From assembly GCF_965208895.1 (NCBI RefSeq), contig NZ_OZ242363.1, forward strand, positions 2,294,001-2,358,000: a stretch of 64,000 bases of DNA, written 5' to 3'. The stretch comes from Poriferisodalis sp965208895. Its GTDB lineage: Bacteria; Actinomycetota; Acidimicrobiia; Acidimicrobiales; Poriferisodalaceae. Shown piece by piece: positions 1 through 9,167 of the stretch (within the stretch, counting starts at the first letter, position 1; each line of letters starts with the position of its first letter). The notes beneath the pieces are model-generated. The model made no database searches and was not told the DNA's origin. It saw nothing but the letters and a program-made list of their open reading frames with translations. Made by a program: the position numbers and the translations under genes.

Positions 1-817
1 CCGCCGGTGGTCTCGTTCTGGACGCGTCGGCGCACGTCGTCGACGGCCGAGTTGGCGAGCTTGACGACATGGAACGGATCGGCGACCTGGATCGCTTTGG
101 GCAAGGCGTCGGTGAACGTTTTGCGATAGGGCCCCGACAGGTCCATCACACCCCAGCGCACCTGCTGTCGCCACCGCGAGGTGCGCCCGCGGATCCAGCG
201 GGTCGCTCCGTTAGCCCTTTTGCCTGGGACTATGTCGAGCAGTTTGCCTTTTCGGGCGTCCACGATCGTGGTGCCCCACTGCTGTTCGCGGTATCGGCCG
301 CGGCGGAACATCAAGATCTCGTCGAGCCCCAAAGCGGTGACGCCGTCGACGCGGCCGGCGTCGGCGTCGAGCAGCGCCTGGCCCCACCGGTGCACCGCTG
401 CCATCGCGGTGTGCCAGTTGCATCCCAGCTCGGCTGCGATCTCTTTGATCGCCCGTCCATCGCCCACCCGGCGAGTCGCCAGCGAGCAGCCCGAGCGGTC
501 ATGCGCCCCCTCGGCGGCGCGATCTGAGAGTCCTGATCGGTGAACGTGCCCACCGCACACGACCCATGGGGGCACCGCCAGCGGTGCTTGTTCCACACCA
601 GCCGCACCGGCCGGCCGAACGCGGCCAGGTCAGCCATCTTCACCTTGCTGGTCCCGTGCACCCACACCGGCCCACCGCAACCCCCGCAGCACGGCCGGCG
701 GGTCAACTCGATCTCCACCTCGAGCGGGCCGCCGCGTCGGGCACGAACATCGAGCACAGCCACACCCGGACCCAAACCGACAATCAACGACAACGCACGC
801 GTAAGGTCAACAGCCAC
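1..817 (-). pseudogene. ISL3-family transposase, frameshifted and partial
   Basis: Translation from the GTG at 817, preceded by GGGAGG six bases upstream, gives the N-terminal zinc-finger region with a Cys-Cys-Gly-Gly-Cys motif, as in the intact copy at 59.9 kb. After the residues MTARAAR the frame is lost. A run that reads GAGTCGCCCAGC in the intact copy reads GAGTCGCCAGC here, at about 475-482, so one base is missing. The correct frame then resumes and continues to the window edge, carrying the DDE-type core (for example VMDLSGPYRK and VADPFHVVKLAN). The single-base deletion should inactivate the gene unless programmed frameshifting rescues it, for which I see no signal. Confidence 0.85.
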
Positions 818-924
818 AGGGATCCTCCCGAATCAGGGCAACAAAGCACCTCCGATTCTGGGGGATCCCTCCCTATCCAGCCCGGACCCTCACAGCACTA
901 CTCCACGCGCAAACGCGAAGCGCC
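1..924 (-). mobile_element. ISL3-family insertion sequence, copy 1 (cut by the window edge)
   Basis: The transposase-start end lies at position 924 and its terminal repeat reads inward GGCGCTTCGCGTTT. This matches the terminal repeat of the complete ISL3 element at 59846-61258. The other end is outside the window, so its target duplication cannot be checked. The 8 bases just outside are 925-932, CGAAACCT. Immediately beyond, at about 933-955, there is a GGGGCTC then TTCGTTGTC stretch. It resembles the right arm and tail of the terminators downstream of the CWB2 genes at 28.3, 34.5 and 38.1 kb. The element may therefore have inserted into such a terminator. Confidence 0.85.
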
Positions 925-1179
925 CGAAACCTCGGGGCTCCTTCGTTGTCATTTGGGCAGAGGTGGCCGCGGGCTTCGAAACCCCGGAACTGGTACGCGA
1001 GTGACCCGATCCGTTGACGGCCGGCCATCATCAAATGAGGCGACCCGATCCGCCGCTGGCGTGATCGAGGCACTTCTCCACTGAGCTGGCACCTCCCGCT
1101 CATTGGAAATTCGGGGGCGGCGGCCGACACGCCCACCCTAATGTGGGCGGTCGAGGCTCTCGAGCGAAGGATTTAGGAC

Positions 1180-3330
1180 ATGCCGCTTGAAATCGTGTAC
1201 GGCGAGAGCCGAAATCGAGCGATCGCCCAGGCGTTGGCCGGACAGCTGCAGCCGGTCATCGAGGAGGGAACCGTCTACTTGGGCTACCCGGTGCTGACGA
1301 CTGCTGACCAGCGTGTCGAGATCGATGCGCTGCTCGTGAGTCGTGCTCACGGACTCGTCGCGTTCCTGCTGGCAGATTCGATGCCGGGCTCGGACGAGGA
1401 GTGGGAGGACGTCTACGCCGAGCAGGATCGCTTGTTCGCGATCCTCGAGGGTTATCTGAGTCGCCATGAAGGTCTACGGGAAGGACGGCGCGCAGCCGTA
1501 AGTCCCGAGACGGCAACAGTGTTTGCTACTACTCCGCCTTCCAAGTCACGAAGCAAGACCGAAGGCGTCTACCTCTCGATGGAATCCGTGCGGGACTGGG
1601 TGCTGGCTCTCTCCCCAATCAGTGAGGAGCTTGAGAGGAACTTGCAGGCAGCGCTGCAGCGAGTCGCGACAATCAAGCCGGCCAAGAGACGCAGCTCGGT
1701 CACGAAGGACCATTCTCGGGGCGCGATCCTCAAGGAGATCGAGAGTGGGATCGCGAATCTCGATCGGTGGCAAAAGACCGCAGCGATCGAGAGTCCAGAG
1801 GGGCCGCAGCGAATTCGCGGACTCGCCGGTTCTGGCAAGACTGTCGTCCTCGCCCTGAAGGCTGCCTACTGGCACTCGCAGCATCCCGACTGGCATATAG
1901 CGCTGACCTTCCACTCCCGCGCCTTGTACCAGCAGATCGATGACTTGGTGACTCGATTCACGTTCGAAACCACGAACGACAAGCCTGATCAGAGTCGACT
2001 CCGAATCGTTCACTCATGGGGGTCGAGCGCCCGAGTCGGTGTGTACAGCCTGATCGCATCTGCGCTTGGTGAACCTGCGAGGGACTGGTCGTATGCGAGC
2101 GGCAAGTATGGGATGGACGACGCGTTCGCGGGTGCATGCCGCGAACTCCTCAATGTCGCGGGCTCACATGACGTCCAGCCGATATTCGACGCAATACTGA
2201 TCGACGAAGCGCAAGACCTGCCGCCAGAGTTCTTTCAGCTCGTGTACCTCTTCACCAAGCACCCGAAGCGGATTGTCTGGGGCTACGACGAGCTGCAGAA
2301 GCTCTCAGAAGCGGCCATGCCCACCACCGACGAGATGTTCGGCACTGGCCCGAAGGGTGAGAGCTTGATCAGCCTGACCTGGTCCGACGGAGAACCCATG
2401 CGCGACATCGTCCTCCCGATGTGCTATCGCAACACGCCATGGGCGCTGGCAACCGCCCACTCGCTCGGTGTCGGCGTCTACCGGCACGAAGGGTTGCTTC
2501 AGCATCCCGACGAGCCGACCCTGTGGAGGGACGTCGGCTACAACGTCGTGCGTGGGCACCTTGCCCTGGGGTCGCCGGTGACCTTGGAACGTTCAACCGC
2601 GAGCTACCCGCAGTACTTCCCGAATCTGCTCACTGCTCGGGACTCGGTCGCGGTACGATCGTTCCCGACCCGGGACGAGCACGACGCGTGGATCGCGAGC
2701 GAGATTCACCGCAACCTGGTTGACGACGAACTGGAGCCGGACGACATCCTTGTCGTCCTGCCGGACGCCTACAGGGCGAAGTCCCGCGCTCCGCATCTGA
2801 TGCGACAGCTCAGCCGTCACGGGATCCAGTCGCACCTCGTCGGAGTGAGCACGAGCGCTGACGAGGTGTTTCAGCCTGAGTCTGTTGCCATAGCGCACAT
2901 CTACCGTGCGAAGGGCAACGAAGCGCCGATGGTGTATGCGGCCGACAGCCAACACGCCATCGGCCAGTTCAACGCAGTCACGAGGAGAAACAGCCTCTTC
3001 ACGGCCATCACTCGAAGCCGCGCCTGGGTCCGCATCACCGGCTGGGGAGAGCAGATGGGTCCGATACAGCAAGAGATCGAGACCATCTTCTCCAAGAGCT
3101 TCCAACTCCATTTCACGATTCCGACGAGCGACGAGCTGGCGAAGCTGCGACACATTCATAGAGACCGACCTGAAAGCGCAGAGAAGTCACTCCAAAAGGC
3201 GACCAAAGCCATCGCTGCGTTCCTCGAGGCGTACGAGCGCGGAGAACTGGACCCGCTCGACTTGCCCCCGGCACTTCGGACCAAGCTAATCCTCAGCCTC
3301 CAATCTGACTCCCCGAATGTCAACCGTTAG
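1180..3330 (+). CDS. Superfamily 1 (UvrD/Rep-like) helicase with N-terminal nuclease-like domain
   Basis: This 716-residue protein starts at an ATG with GAAGGA eight bases upstream. Residues 1-120 resemble a NERD-type or restriction-like fold (YLGYPVL, then VEIDALLVS and GLVAF), but the Lys expected after the second strand is not evident, so nuclease activity is doubtful. Residues 214-221 form Walker A (GLAGSGKT) and about 342-346 form a DEAQD Walker B. A helicase motif with YRAKGNEAP lies near residue 575, and the C-terminal TAITRSR motif near 610 is typical of UvrD-like ATPases. It overlaps the next gene by 14 bases, implying coupled translation. It is convergent with the DISARM operon and may be a separate defence module. 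The helicase call is firm; the biological role is inference. Confidence 0.85.
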   Translation: MPLEIVYGESRNRAIAQALAGQLQPVIEEGTVYLGYPVLTTADQRVEIDALLVSRAHGLVAFLLADSMPGSDEEWEDVYAEQDRLFAILEGYLSRHEGLREGRRAAVSPETATVFATTPPSKSRSKTEGVYLSMESVRDWVLALSPISEELERNLQAALQRVATIKPAKRRSSVTKDHSRGAILKEIESGIANLDRWQKTAAIESPEGPQRIRGLAGSGKTVVLALKAAYWHSQHPDWHIALTFHSRALYQQIDDLVTRFTFETTNDKPDQSRLRIVHSWGSSARVGVYSLIASALGEPARDWSYASGKYGMDDAFAGACRELLNVAGSHDVQPIFDAILIDEAQDLPPEFFQLVYLFTKHPKRIVWGYDELQKLSEAAMPTTDEMFGTGPKGESLISLTWSDGEPMRDIVLPMCYRNTPWALATAHSLGVGVYRHEGLLQHPDEPTLWRDVGYNVVRGHLALGSPVTLERSTASYPQYFPNLLTARDSVAVRSFPTRDEHDAWIASEIHRNLVDDELEPDDILVVLPDAYRAKSRAPHLMRQLSRHGIQSHLVGVSTSADEVFQPESVAIAHIYRAKGNEAPMVYAADSQHAIGQFNAVTRRNSLFTAITRSRAWVRITGWGEQMGPIQQEIETIFSKSFQLHFTIPTSDELAKLRHIHRDRPESAEKSLQKATKAIAAFLEAYERGELDPLDLPPALRTKLILSLQSDSPNVNR

Positions 3331-4006
3331 AGCCGTTCGGGATCAGATTCGCAACGCGCTGGACTACATGCGTGAAGCGGAGTTGGCGCAATTCACCACC
3401 GAAGTCTCCATGGGTTCGACGGAGGTGTCGTGGCACCCACTCAACCGCATAGGTCTGTTCATCGAAAGCTACGGACATCCGACGGTCGACCAGTACATGA
3501 CATGGCTCGAGAACGGTGACTACTCGGCCCTTCTCTATGACGGCAGCCTCATCCAGGTCTCCTACGAGGTGGAAGGCGGCGAGGTCTCACGGCATCGCCT
3601 GTGCTACTTCCCATGCCCCTATGACCTCGACCGCAATCTGCTCAAGGAAGGGATGCCGGTAGGCGACGTAGTCGAACTCTGCCGGGATTCCGATGCAGTC
3701 TTGCGTTCGCCCATTCGATTCGACTTCGATCGTCAAGCCGCAACCCAGGGGCACCCTGCGAGCCACTTCACCATCAACGGCATCAACTGTCGGATCGCCT
3801 GCGTTGCACCGCTTCACGTCCTGCGGTTTCTCGACTTCATCTTCCGCCAGTTCCACACGCAGCTCCACGCGGCCCACCGTCCGTTCTTCGCGACAGCTCA
3901 CGCGCAGCACATAGGGCGACCGTCGCTGGGGAATGATGATCACAGGCAAGTTCATCTCACATGGGATGTCCATGCGACGGCGACTGGCGGAACGATCGGG
4001 AGATAG
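3317..4006 (+). CDS. DUF2290-like protein, partner of the upstream helicase
   Basis: This 229-residue protein begins inside the 3' end of the helicase gene. The central region contains HPASHFTINGINCRIACVAP, followed by a Phe-rich stretch (FLDFIFRQFH). This matches my recollection of DUF2290, where a conserved His-Pro-x-x-His segment precedes a Cys-Arg pair and an aromatic helix. There are no signal peptide, membrane segments or recognisable catalytic motif. The overlap with the helicase gene suggests that the two products act together, probably in DNA-targeting defence, but that is inferred from context. The last 40 residues look less conserved in character and could reflect a degenerate end. 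Confidence 0.55.
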   Translation: MSTVRAVRDQIRNALDYMREAELAQFTTEVSMGSTEVSWHPLNRIGLFIESYGHPTVDQYMTWLENGDYSALLYDGSLIQVSYEVEGGEVSRHRLCYFPCPYDLDRNLLKEGMPVGDVVELCRDSDAVLRSPIRFDFDRQAATQGHPASHFTINGINCRIACVAPLHVLRFLDFIFRQFHTQLHAAHRPFFATAHAQHIGRPSLGNDDHRQVHLTWDVHATATGGTIGR

Positions 4007-4124
4007 AGGATGAATCTGAAACTGACGGGTTGCGCTGCTGGTCGGACGGCTTGTACGCCATAGCATGATCGTCGCCCGGCGAGGCCCGCAGCCTCCGTCC
4101 CAAAGAAAGACGAAGGTTCGATTG

Positions 4125-4361
4125 ATGCTCGTATACCGGGGCTACATAGGCGAGGTCTCCTCGGGCGACGCGGGTGTGCTGTACGCGCGCGTAATCAACA
4201 GCGGCATCTATCCCATCGCCAATGCCGAAGCCGCCGATGCCGCCAGCCTCGAGCGAGAATTCCAGTGTTCGATCGACAGTTATCTCGAAGGGTGCAAGGA
4301 ACTCCAGATCGACCCGATCGCACCGGTGCCGAGCGCTGTGTCGCCTTCTCGCTCGGCATAG
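4125..4361 (+). pseudogene. Truncated HicB-like antitoxin, orphan
   Basis: From the ATG at 4125 (GAAGG about eight bases upstream) the product begins LVYRGYIGEV and continues with GVLYARVINS. A helix containing CSIDSYLEGCKELQIDP follows. This is the typical HicB partial RNase H-like fold. HicB proteins normally go on after the x-P motif into a short ribbon-helix-helix or HTH domain. Here the reading frame ends after about 78 residues in low-complexity Pro/Ser sequence. No HicA toxin is visible in the 120 bases upstream or downstream. It is most likely a broken remnant of a HicAB pair. Confidence 0.6.
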
Positions 4362-4472
4362 AAGATTCGCTGGCCCCGGCTTGGCCGCGCTCGGCTGCAG
4401 GCCTTCGGATGCCGGTGATCAACGGCATTTCGACCGGATACACAAAAAATATGACAGGCCCCGCGACCTAAC

Positions 4473-4499
4473 CCGTGGCGGACCCTTAGTCCGCCACGG
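4473..4499. terminator. Perfect 11-bp stem-loop downstream of the DISARM operon
   Basis: CCGTGGCGGAC and GTCCGCCACGG form an uninterrupted 11-bp stem around a 5-base loop. It lies about 125 bases beyond the stop of the last DISARM gene and about 110 bases beyond the HicB-like remnant, so it sits between convergent transcription units. A six-base A run at 4443-4449 reads as U on the minus-strand transcript, but about 25 bases past the stem. A bidirectional terminator is the simplest reading; an unrelated inverted repeat is possible. Confidence 0.45.
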
Positions 4500-4622
4500 A
4501 GCGGCTGCGTCCGGATGGTGCGCATTCGGTTGTCGGCCGAAACAGGCACGAACGCCGTCGCCGCGGCTGCGATTCACGGACGCTTGCGCACACGTCTGGT
4601 CGATCGAACAAGACGCACATCC

Positions 4623-6605
4623 TCAGCGCTCGCGTGACCGCGCCGACTCATTCGCCCACGCGCAATGGGCAGAGAGCGGGCAGTCTCCGCAACTCGGATT
4701 CGATTTCGTGCAAACACTGGAGCCGAGTTCCAAAACTCCGGCCATCGCTGTTCGGGATTCGTCGGGCACGTGCCCATGCACCCCGCCGAGCAACCGCGTG
4801 ATTGCTAGCCGACCATTACCACCGAGCCCCCGACCGTCGGTCTCGAGGCCGAAGACCCGTGATGCGACTCTGAGGGCACCTTGACTGGTGACAACCGGAG
4901 TGGCTCCGCTGCTCGGGTCGACCAACGCTGCGATTGCGGCGATCCGAGGAGTTACCCCCGAACAAGTTGCGAGGGCTTCTCTCGTCGATAGGTGCTCCGG
5001 ATTGTCGGTCAGCCATCGTGCGAGCTTCACTACACGGTCGACGCGGTGCATACGGTCGATCGACTCCGCCAGCTCGATGAACAAACCACGCGCTTCGATC
5101 GTGGATTCAGGACTGTCGAGCTTTCTGCACAGCGGCCAACCTTCTTGGATTGTCTTGCTGCGAGCTTGAGCTAGCAACATCTGCGCCTGTACAGACGACC
5201 ACATCGTTGGTGCCTCGAGCCACGGCACAGCCAGCTTGGCCTTGTTCTCGAACCAAGTCGCAACACTCCGTGCGAGGTCGCGGGACGAGCCAGAGTTTGA
5301 AGCCGGATTAGCTAGCGCTCGCCGAATCGACCTACCCACGCGCTCCGCCAGCCTCGGCGGCACCGCGTTTCCTATTTGACGAAACGCGGCCGACGGAGGC
5401 CCAGCAAAACGAACGCTGTCCGGAAACGTTTGCAGACGTGCCGCCTCGCGAATCGTGAGCGTACGAGGTTGCTCCGGATGGATGTACCAGTAGCCATCTC
5501 GGGCCATGTGAGCAGTGACACTTCGGCTGGGCTTTTGCCAGTCAAGTCGCTTGTATTTGTCGTCAAAGATGTCGTCGCGGTACCTCTTGAGAGCCTCGTC
5601 GATTTCTGAATACCGCGTCTCCGGCGTCATCGCGTCGAAGATCATCCGGTCATCATCCCGTACTGGACGCGTGATGTGGTCATAGATGCGTGTTCGATCG
5701 GCACCGCGCAGGCCGCGTCGAGCGCGCCGCAAGAATTGTCCTCGCGAAAGTGGCGCCTTGCGCAGCTGGAAACCTTCGATCGCTTCCTGAGGCCGCCAGC
5801 CTCCTTCTACGACGGGCAGGTCGCCTATAGCGTCACGCACAGTCACCGCATCACGAAGTGGTGAGGGCCACAGGAACCCGAGTCCACCGGCTAGCGCGAC
5901 CAGCAAGAATCGTTGTCGGATCTGCGGCACGCCATGATCACGAGATCGAAGCAGCGTCGTATGGACCGAATATCCGTTCGCCTCTAGTTCACCCACAAGG
6001 CTGCGCACAATTGTCGTGTCCGTCGCCGTCGCCATATCGGGGACGTTCTCCAACAGGACGGCGCTCGGTTGAACCCGAAGGACAACGTCCAAGAAGGACC
6101 GCCACAAGTCTCGTCGGATGTCGTGTTCTGGCCGGATTCCGTCCCGAACAAGGCTGCGGATCTTCGATACGCCGGCCTTCGAAAAGGGCTGACACGGTGG
6201 CCCGCCCGCAATCAACTCGACGCCGAGTGCCGAGATGGTTTCCGCAACTTCGGCAACAGCAGCCGGCTTGCTCAGATCTCGACAGAGGGTGAGGCCGGGG
6301 TGAATGCCGGCATAAGTCTCCAAGGCCACGGGGTCGCTGTCGACGCCGACGACAACGTCGTAGCCGGCATCGGCTAGCCCAAGGCTCAAGCCGCCGGCGC
6401 CGCAGAACAAGTCTGCCGCGAGAGGACGCTGATGCGCCCGTGCCGCCACCCACGTGCTGGTAGCAGCCACGGAAGCCTCAGATTGCGGGTGAGGTTCGAT
6501 CGCGACCGAAGGTCCGCGAATCGTGCTGACACGTCCCGCCGGCGCGCACGCGTTCATTGGAACCCGACTGTAGGTCTCAGCGGACGTCCGGGCGCGGCTC
6601 ACCAC
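4623..6605 (-). CDS. drmMII: DISARM 5-cytosine DNA methyltransferase fused to an endonuclease III-like [4Fe-4S] domain
   Basis: The 660-residue product has all main C5-methyltransferase motifs: DLFCGAGG (residues 65-72), GGPPCQPFS with the catalytic Cys at 138, ENV at 186-188, QIRQR at 228-232 and RQIGNAVPP near 409-417. Residues about 440-655 are a second domain resembling the HhH-GPD fold of EndoIII/MutY. A PW and helix-rich start is followed by a helix-hairpin-helix-like SGVTPRIA (549-556), then CTKSNPSCGDCPLSAHC (632-648). That is exactly the Cys-x6-Cys-x2-Cys-x5-Cys spacing of the EndoIII iron-sulphur cluster. The catalytic Lys and Asp of EndoIII are not obvious (Arg 554, Thr or Ser 573-574). 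The GTG start overlaps the end of drmC by 7 bases. In DISARM the methylase marks self DNA; the fused domain is unusual and its role unknown. Confidence 0.9.
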   Translation of the reverse strand: MVSRARTSAETYSRVPMNACAPAGRVSTIRGPSVAIEPHPQSEASVAATSTWVAARAHQRPLAADLFCGAGGLSLGLADAGYDVVVGVDSDPVALETYAGIHPGLTLCRDLSKPAAVAEVAETISALGVELIAGGPPCQPFSKAGVSKIRSLVRDGIRPEHDIRRDLWRSFLDVVLRVQPSAVLLENVPDMATATDTTIVRSLVGELEANGYSVHTTLLRSRDHGVPQIRQRFLLVALAGGLGFLWPSPLRDAVTVRDAIGDLPVVEGGWRPQEAIEGFQLRKAPLSRGQFLRRARRGLRGADRTRIYDHITRPVRDDDRMIFDAMTPETRYSEIDEALKRYRDDIFDDKYKRLDWQKPSRSVTAHMARDGYWYIHPEQPRTLTIREAARLQTFPDSVRFAGPPSAAFRQIGNAVPPRLAERVGRSIRRALANPASNSGSSRDLARSVATWFENKAKLAVPWLEAPTMWSSVQAQMLLAQARSKTIQEGWPLCRKLDSPESTIEARGLFIELAESIDRMHRVDRVVKLARWLTDNPEHLSTREALATCSGVTPRIAAIAALVDPSSGATPVVTSQGALRVASRVFGLETDGRGLGGNGRLAITRLLGGVHGHVPDESRTAMAGVLELGSSVCTKSNPSCGDCPLSAHCAWANESARSRER

Positions 6606-7411
6606 AGGCGCTCCCGGACGAAAGTCCCGTTCGAGATGAGTCCGAACACATGGTCATGGGCTTGGGCTGCGGGACGGCCAACGAGTCGCGTACCGAGTTC
6701 GAGGTTGCCGCTTAACCCATGGCTAGTGAGGTTTGCCGAAGTGATGAGGAGATCGCGCCGGTCGACAGCGATCACCTTGGCGTGGAGCTTCGCAATCTGG
6801 TCGTCGTCGTCACCCCAGATGTAGACATCCGGCTTCGGTGCATCAGCCGGCCAGCCAAGGCGCAATTGTGCACAGTTGTGGCCATCAACACTGCCATCGG
6901 GGCTGTAGTCCCGATCAACTACGAAGGTCACTTGTACGCCGCGGCGCCGTGCTGTCACCAAGTGATCGAACGCCGCATCTACTCTGGCGCTACCCAGCCA
7001 CACCGAATAAGACATCACGATCACGTTCGACCGAGCCGCGTCGAGCATCTCACGCAACACCGACGATGTACCCCGCAGGGGCGATCCCGGCAGTCTGTGA
7101 CCCGTCCAGACGAGCTCAGCCTGCGTTGAGCGTCTCTGGACGGCATCACGGATCTCGAGTAGTGCGTTCAATAGCCGAGGCAGGCGAACTATTGTTTCAT
7201 TGTCGTCTCGCCATGCGCGCAATAGGCCCATCGTTCGGTCTAGCGATGTTCCACCGAGCGCGTGTTGTCGCGCCACGTGTGCTCTGCTTGAAGCAGCATG
7301 CACACGTCCGCTATTCAATGCCCGGATGAGTCCTTCGATTCTCTCGGTGGGCTCATTGAGAACGAATTGGATGGCCGCTGCCTCAAGGTCCACGGAAAAA
7401 CCACCGGCCAA
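6599..7411 (-). CDS. drmC: DISARM phospholipase D-family protein DrmC
   Basis: This protein of about 270 residues has one HKD motif. His 210, Lys 212 and Asp 217 lie in KLHAKVIAVD, followed by LITSANLTSHG, which is characteristic of PLD-superfamily nucleases and phosphodiesterases. A Rossmann-like segment VIVMSYSVW precedes it at 130-138. In DISARM, DrmC is a core but often non-essential component that probably acts as a nuclease, possibly as a dimer since only one HKD is present. The TTG at 7411 gives a 29-base overlap with drmB; the GTG at 7393, with GGTGG upstream, would reduce this to 11 bases and may be the true start. It also overlaps the methyltransferase gene, showing operonic coupling. 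Confidence 0.9.
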   Translation of the reverse strand: MAGGFSVDLEAAAIQFVLNEPTERIEGLIRALNSGRVHAASSRAHVARQHALGGTSLDRTMGLLRAWRDDNETIVRLPRLLNALLEIRDAVQRRSTQAELVWTGHRLPGSPLRGTSSVLREMLDAARSNVIVMSYSVWLGSARVDAAFDHLVTARRRGVQVTFVVDRDYSPDGSVDGHNCAQLRLGWPADAPKPDVYIWGDDDDQIAKLHAKVIAVDRRDLLITSANLTSHGLSGNLELGTRLVGRPAAQAHDHVFGLISNGTFVRERLW

Positions 7412-9167
7412 ATTGTCCGAGCGTCTCTACGAGAACTGCTCGGTCCAAGAAACGATTGCTCGCTTCGCATGAGGTTTCGGCCAGAAGCAAGCACGCATGA
7501 CAGGCCGCCCCATTCAATCCTGCGTGTCCACTAAGTTCGCCAGCACCACAAAGAGGGTCTTGTGCACACAGCTCGGCGTCCTCTAGAGCATCCCGCAACA
7601 CATTGCCAAACCGCCCTGGGACTGCTTGATCCACTAAGCCTCCAAGAGAGCCCTCGGAGTCAGAGCTGGCCGTATAGATAAGCAGGCCCGCCATCGGTTC
7701 GGGGCCTTCTGCGCTGTAAATGCGTTCGCGTAGCGCGGAAGATGAGTATCCGGCGTCTAGACAGAGTCGACGTATGAGGGCATGCGCAAGCGAGTGGAGG
7801 AGGACATAGCGCATTCCCGGAAACGGTTGCCTCTCAGAGGAGCGATTCGTCTGGTAGTCATCGAAGCTTGCTGACAACCTCGCTGCCTGCCGCACGGTTT
7901 CAGACTCTTGTTCCCATGCTTTCAGGGCACTCTCGTCGAGGGCAAGGAAAATGCCCTCGCCCCGCAGTGCGACGGCTGGTCGCCACCTCTCCTGTTCCGG
8001 ACCTAGAGGCGCCATGTCAATCTGAAGTTCGGCCACATCGGCGAGCTCGCCGATGTCGAAGCCGGATTCAATGCGGGTGAAGCCCCGCAGTGCCCTCACC
8101 TCGCGCAGTCGCGTCGCCTCAGCCACCGTGATGATTCGGTCGGCCTCAGAGACTTGAGGCACGCCAACGTGTCGTACCTCAAACTCGTGCGGCGGTAGCG
8201 CCGGTTCAGGAGGATCCAAGAAGACTTGATATTCCGCGGGCCTGAGGCGCTCAATGGTCGCAGGCTTTGTCTGATACGCCACCAGTACATCCGAAGCTGC
8301 GTACCAGTCAAGAAGGTCGCCAAGCATCCCGAGTTCCGACGCCTGAGTGAGCTTGTCCACGGTGATCCCGCCCGCGGAGTCGAGCGACAAGAGCCTTTCT
8401 CTGAACGGTTCAATAGACGATTGGATTGGTTCCGAGTAGGGCGGAATAGACAATGCGGAGGCGATGACAGCGAAGTAGGCATTAGAGGCACCCCGCAGGA
8501 TCACTTTCGGATCCTTTGCGCAGCCGGCCTCGTAATCGGTGAGACCGAACCACGGCCTTCTTCCGGTGCAGCCTTCGAGGGCGCCTTGCTCGAAAACGCT
8601 GGCCATACCTTTCCTGCTGCCGCATTCCTCACAGTGAACGACGAGATCGTTAACACTTCCCGATCTCCCTAGATCTCGGAGTTGCAGAGAGCTGCCGCAG
8701 CCTCCACCGCCACCTTCGTGAATCCAGGAATGCCAAGGAAAATCATCCAAATGGCCACTAGGGCAAGCGATCATGAACCGTGCTGGAAAAGCGGCGACCC
8801 TGCGCCTGCCGTCGTGGCGTTCGTCTCTACGACAATGAAATTCACCGACCGGAGGCCCAACCCATTCGAAGCTCCCAACTGGGGCGAGCAGTCGGCAGCG
8901 TCTGTGCGGGCACACAAGCCACTGCGGGAACACATATGAAGGCACGCCGCCAGAAGACGGCCTAAATAGACCTCCGACTCTTAGAAACGCCTCTAGACGC
9001 GGTTCGGCTATACGGTCCCGCGTTTCGTTTCTTGGCCACGTGTCAAGGCCGGCAATCACCGCCGAGAGCCTGGGAAGATCCACGATCGCGCCCGGACCGT
9101 GCTGCGAGATGACTTGCGTGGGGCGCAATTTGCCGACTCTGGGGCGATCCACATGAGGGGCGCTCAC
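7383..9167 (-). CDS. drmB: DISARM DUF1998 protein DrmB
   Basis: The 594-residue protein opens with the signature LRPTQVISQHGPGAIVDLP seen in DrmB proteins. Cys pairs in CPHRRC (about residues 70-75) and HCEECGSRKG (about 175-185) suggest zinc binding. The C-terminal DUF1998 region includes RYVLLHSLAHALIRRL, then LLIYTASSDSEGSLGGL, then Cys-rich CAQDPLC and CHACLL segments. DrmB forms the DNA-binding complex with DrmA in DISARM. Its ATG overlaps the drmA stop as ATGA, so translation is coupled one to one. The length is as expected for the family and I see no lesions. Confidence 0.95.
   Translation of the reverse strand: MSAPHVDRPRVGKLRPTQVISQHGPGAIVDLPRLSAVIAGLDTWPRNETRDRIAEPRLEAFLRVGGLFRPSSGGVPSYVFPQWLVCPHRRCRLLAPVGSFEWVGPPVGEFHCRRDERHDGRRRVAAFPARFMIACPSGHLDDFPWHSWIHEGGGGGCGSSLQLRDLGRSGSVNDLVVHCEECGSRKGMASVFEQGALEGCTGRRPWFGLTDYEAGCAKDPKVILRGASNAYFAVIASALSIPPYSEPIQSSIEPFRERLLSLDSAGGITVDKLTQASELGMLGDLLDWYAASDVLVAYQTKPATIERLRPAEYQVFLDPPEPALPPHEFEVRHVGVPQVSEADRIITVAEATRLREVRALRGFTRIESGFDIGELADVAELQIDMAPLGPEQERWRPAVALRGEGIFLALDESALKAWEQESETVRQAARLSASFDDYQTNRSSERQPFPGMRYVLLHSLAHALIRRLCLDAGYSSSALRERIYSAEGPEPMAGLLIYTASSDSEGSLGGLVDQAVPGRFGNVLRDALEDAELCAQDPLCGAGELSGHAGLNGAACHACLLLAETSCEASNRFLDRAVLVETLGQFGRWFFRGP

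Noticed and set aside
4473..4499. tRNA or attachment site at the perfect stem-loop
   Set aside because: No cloverleaf can be built around it and no second copy of the sequence was noticed.
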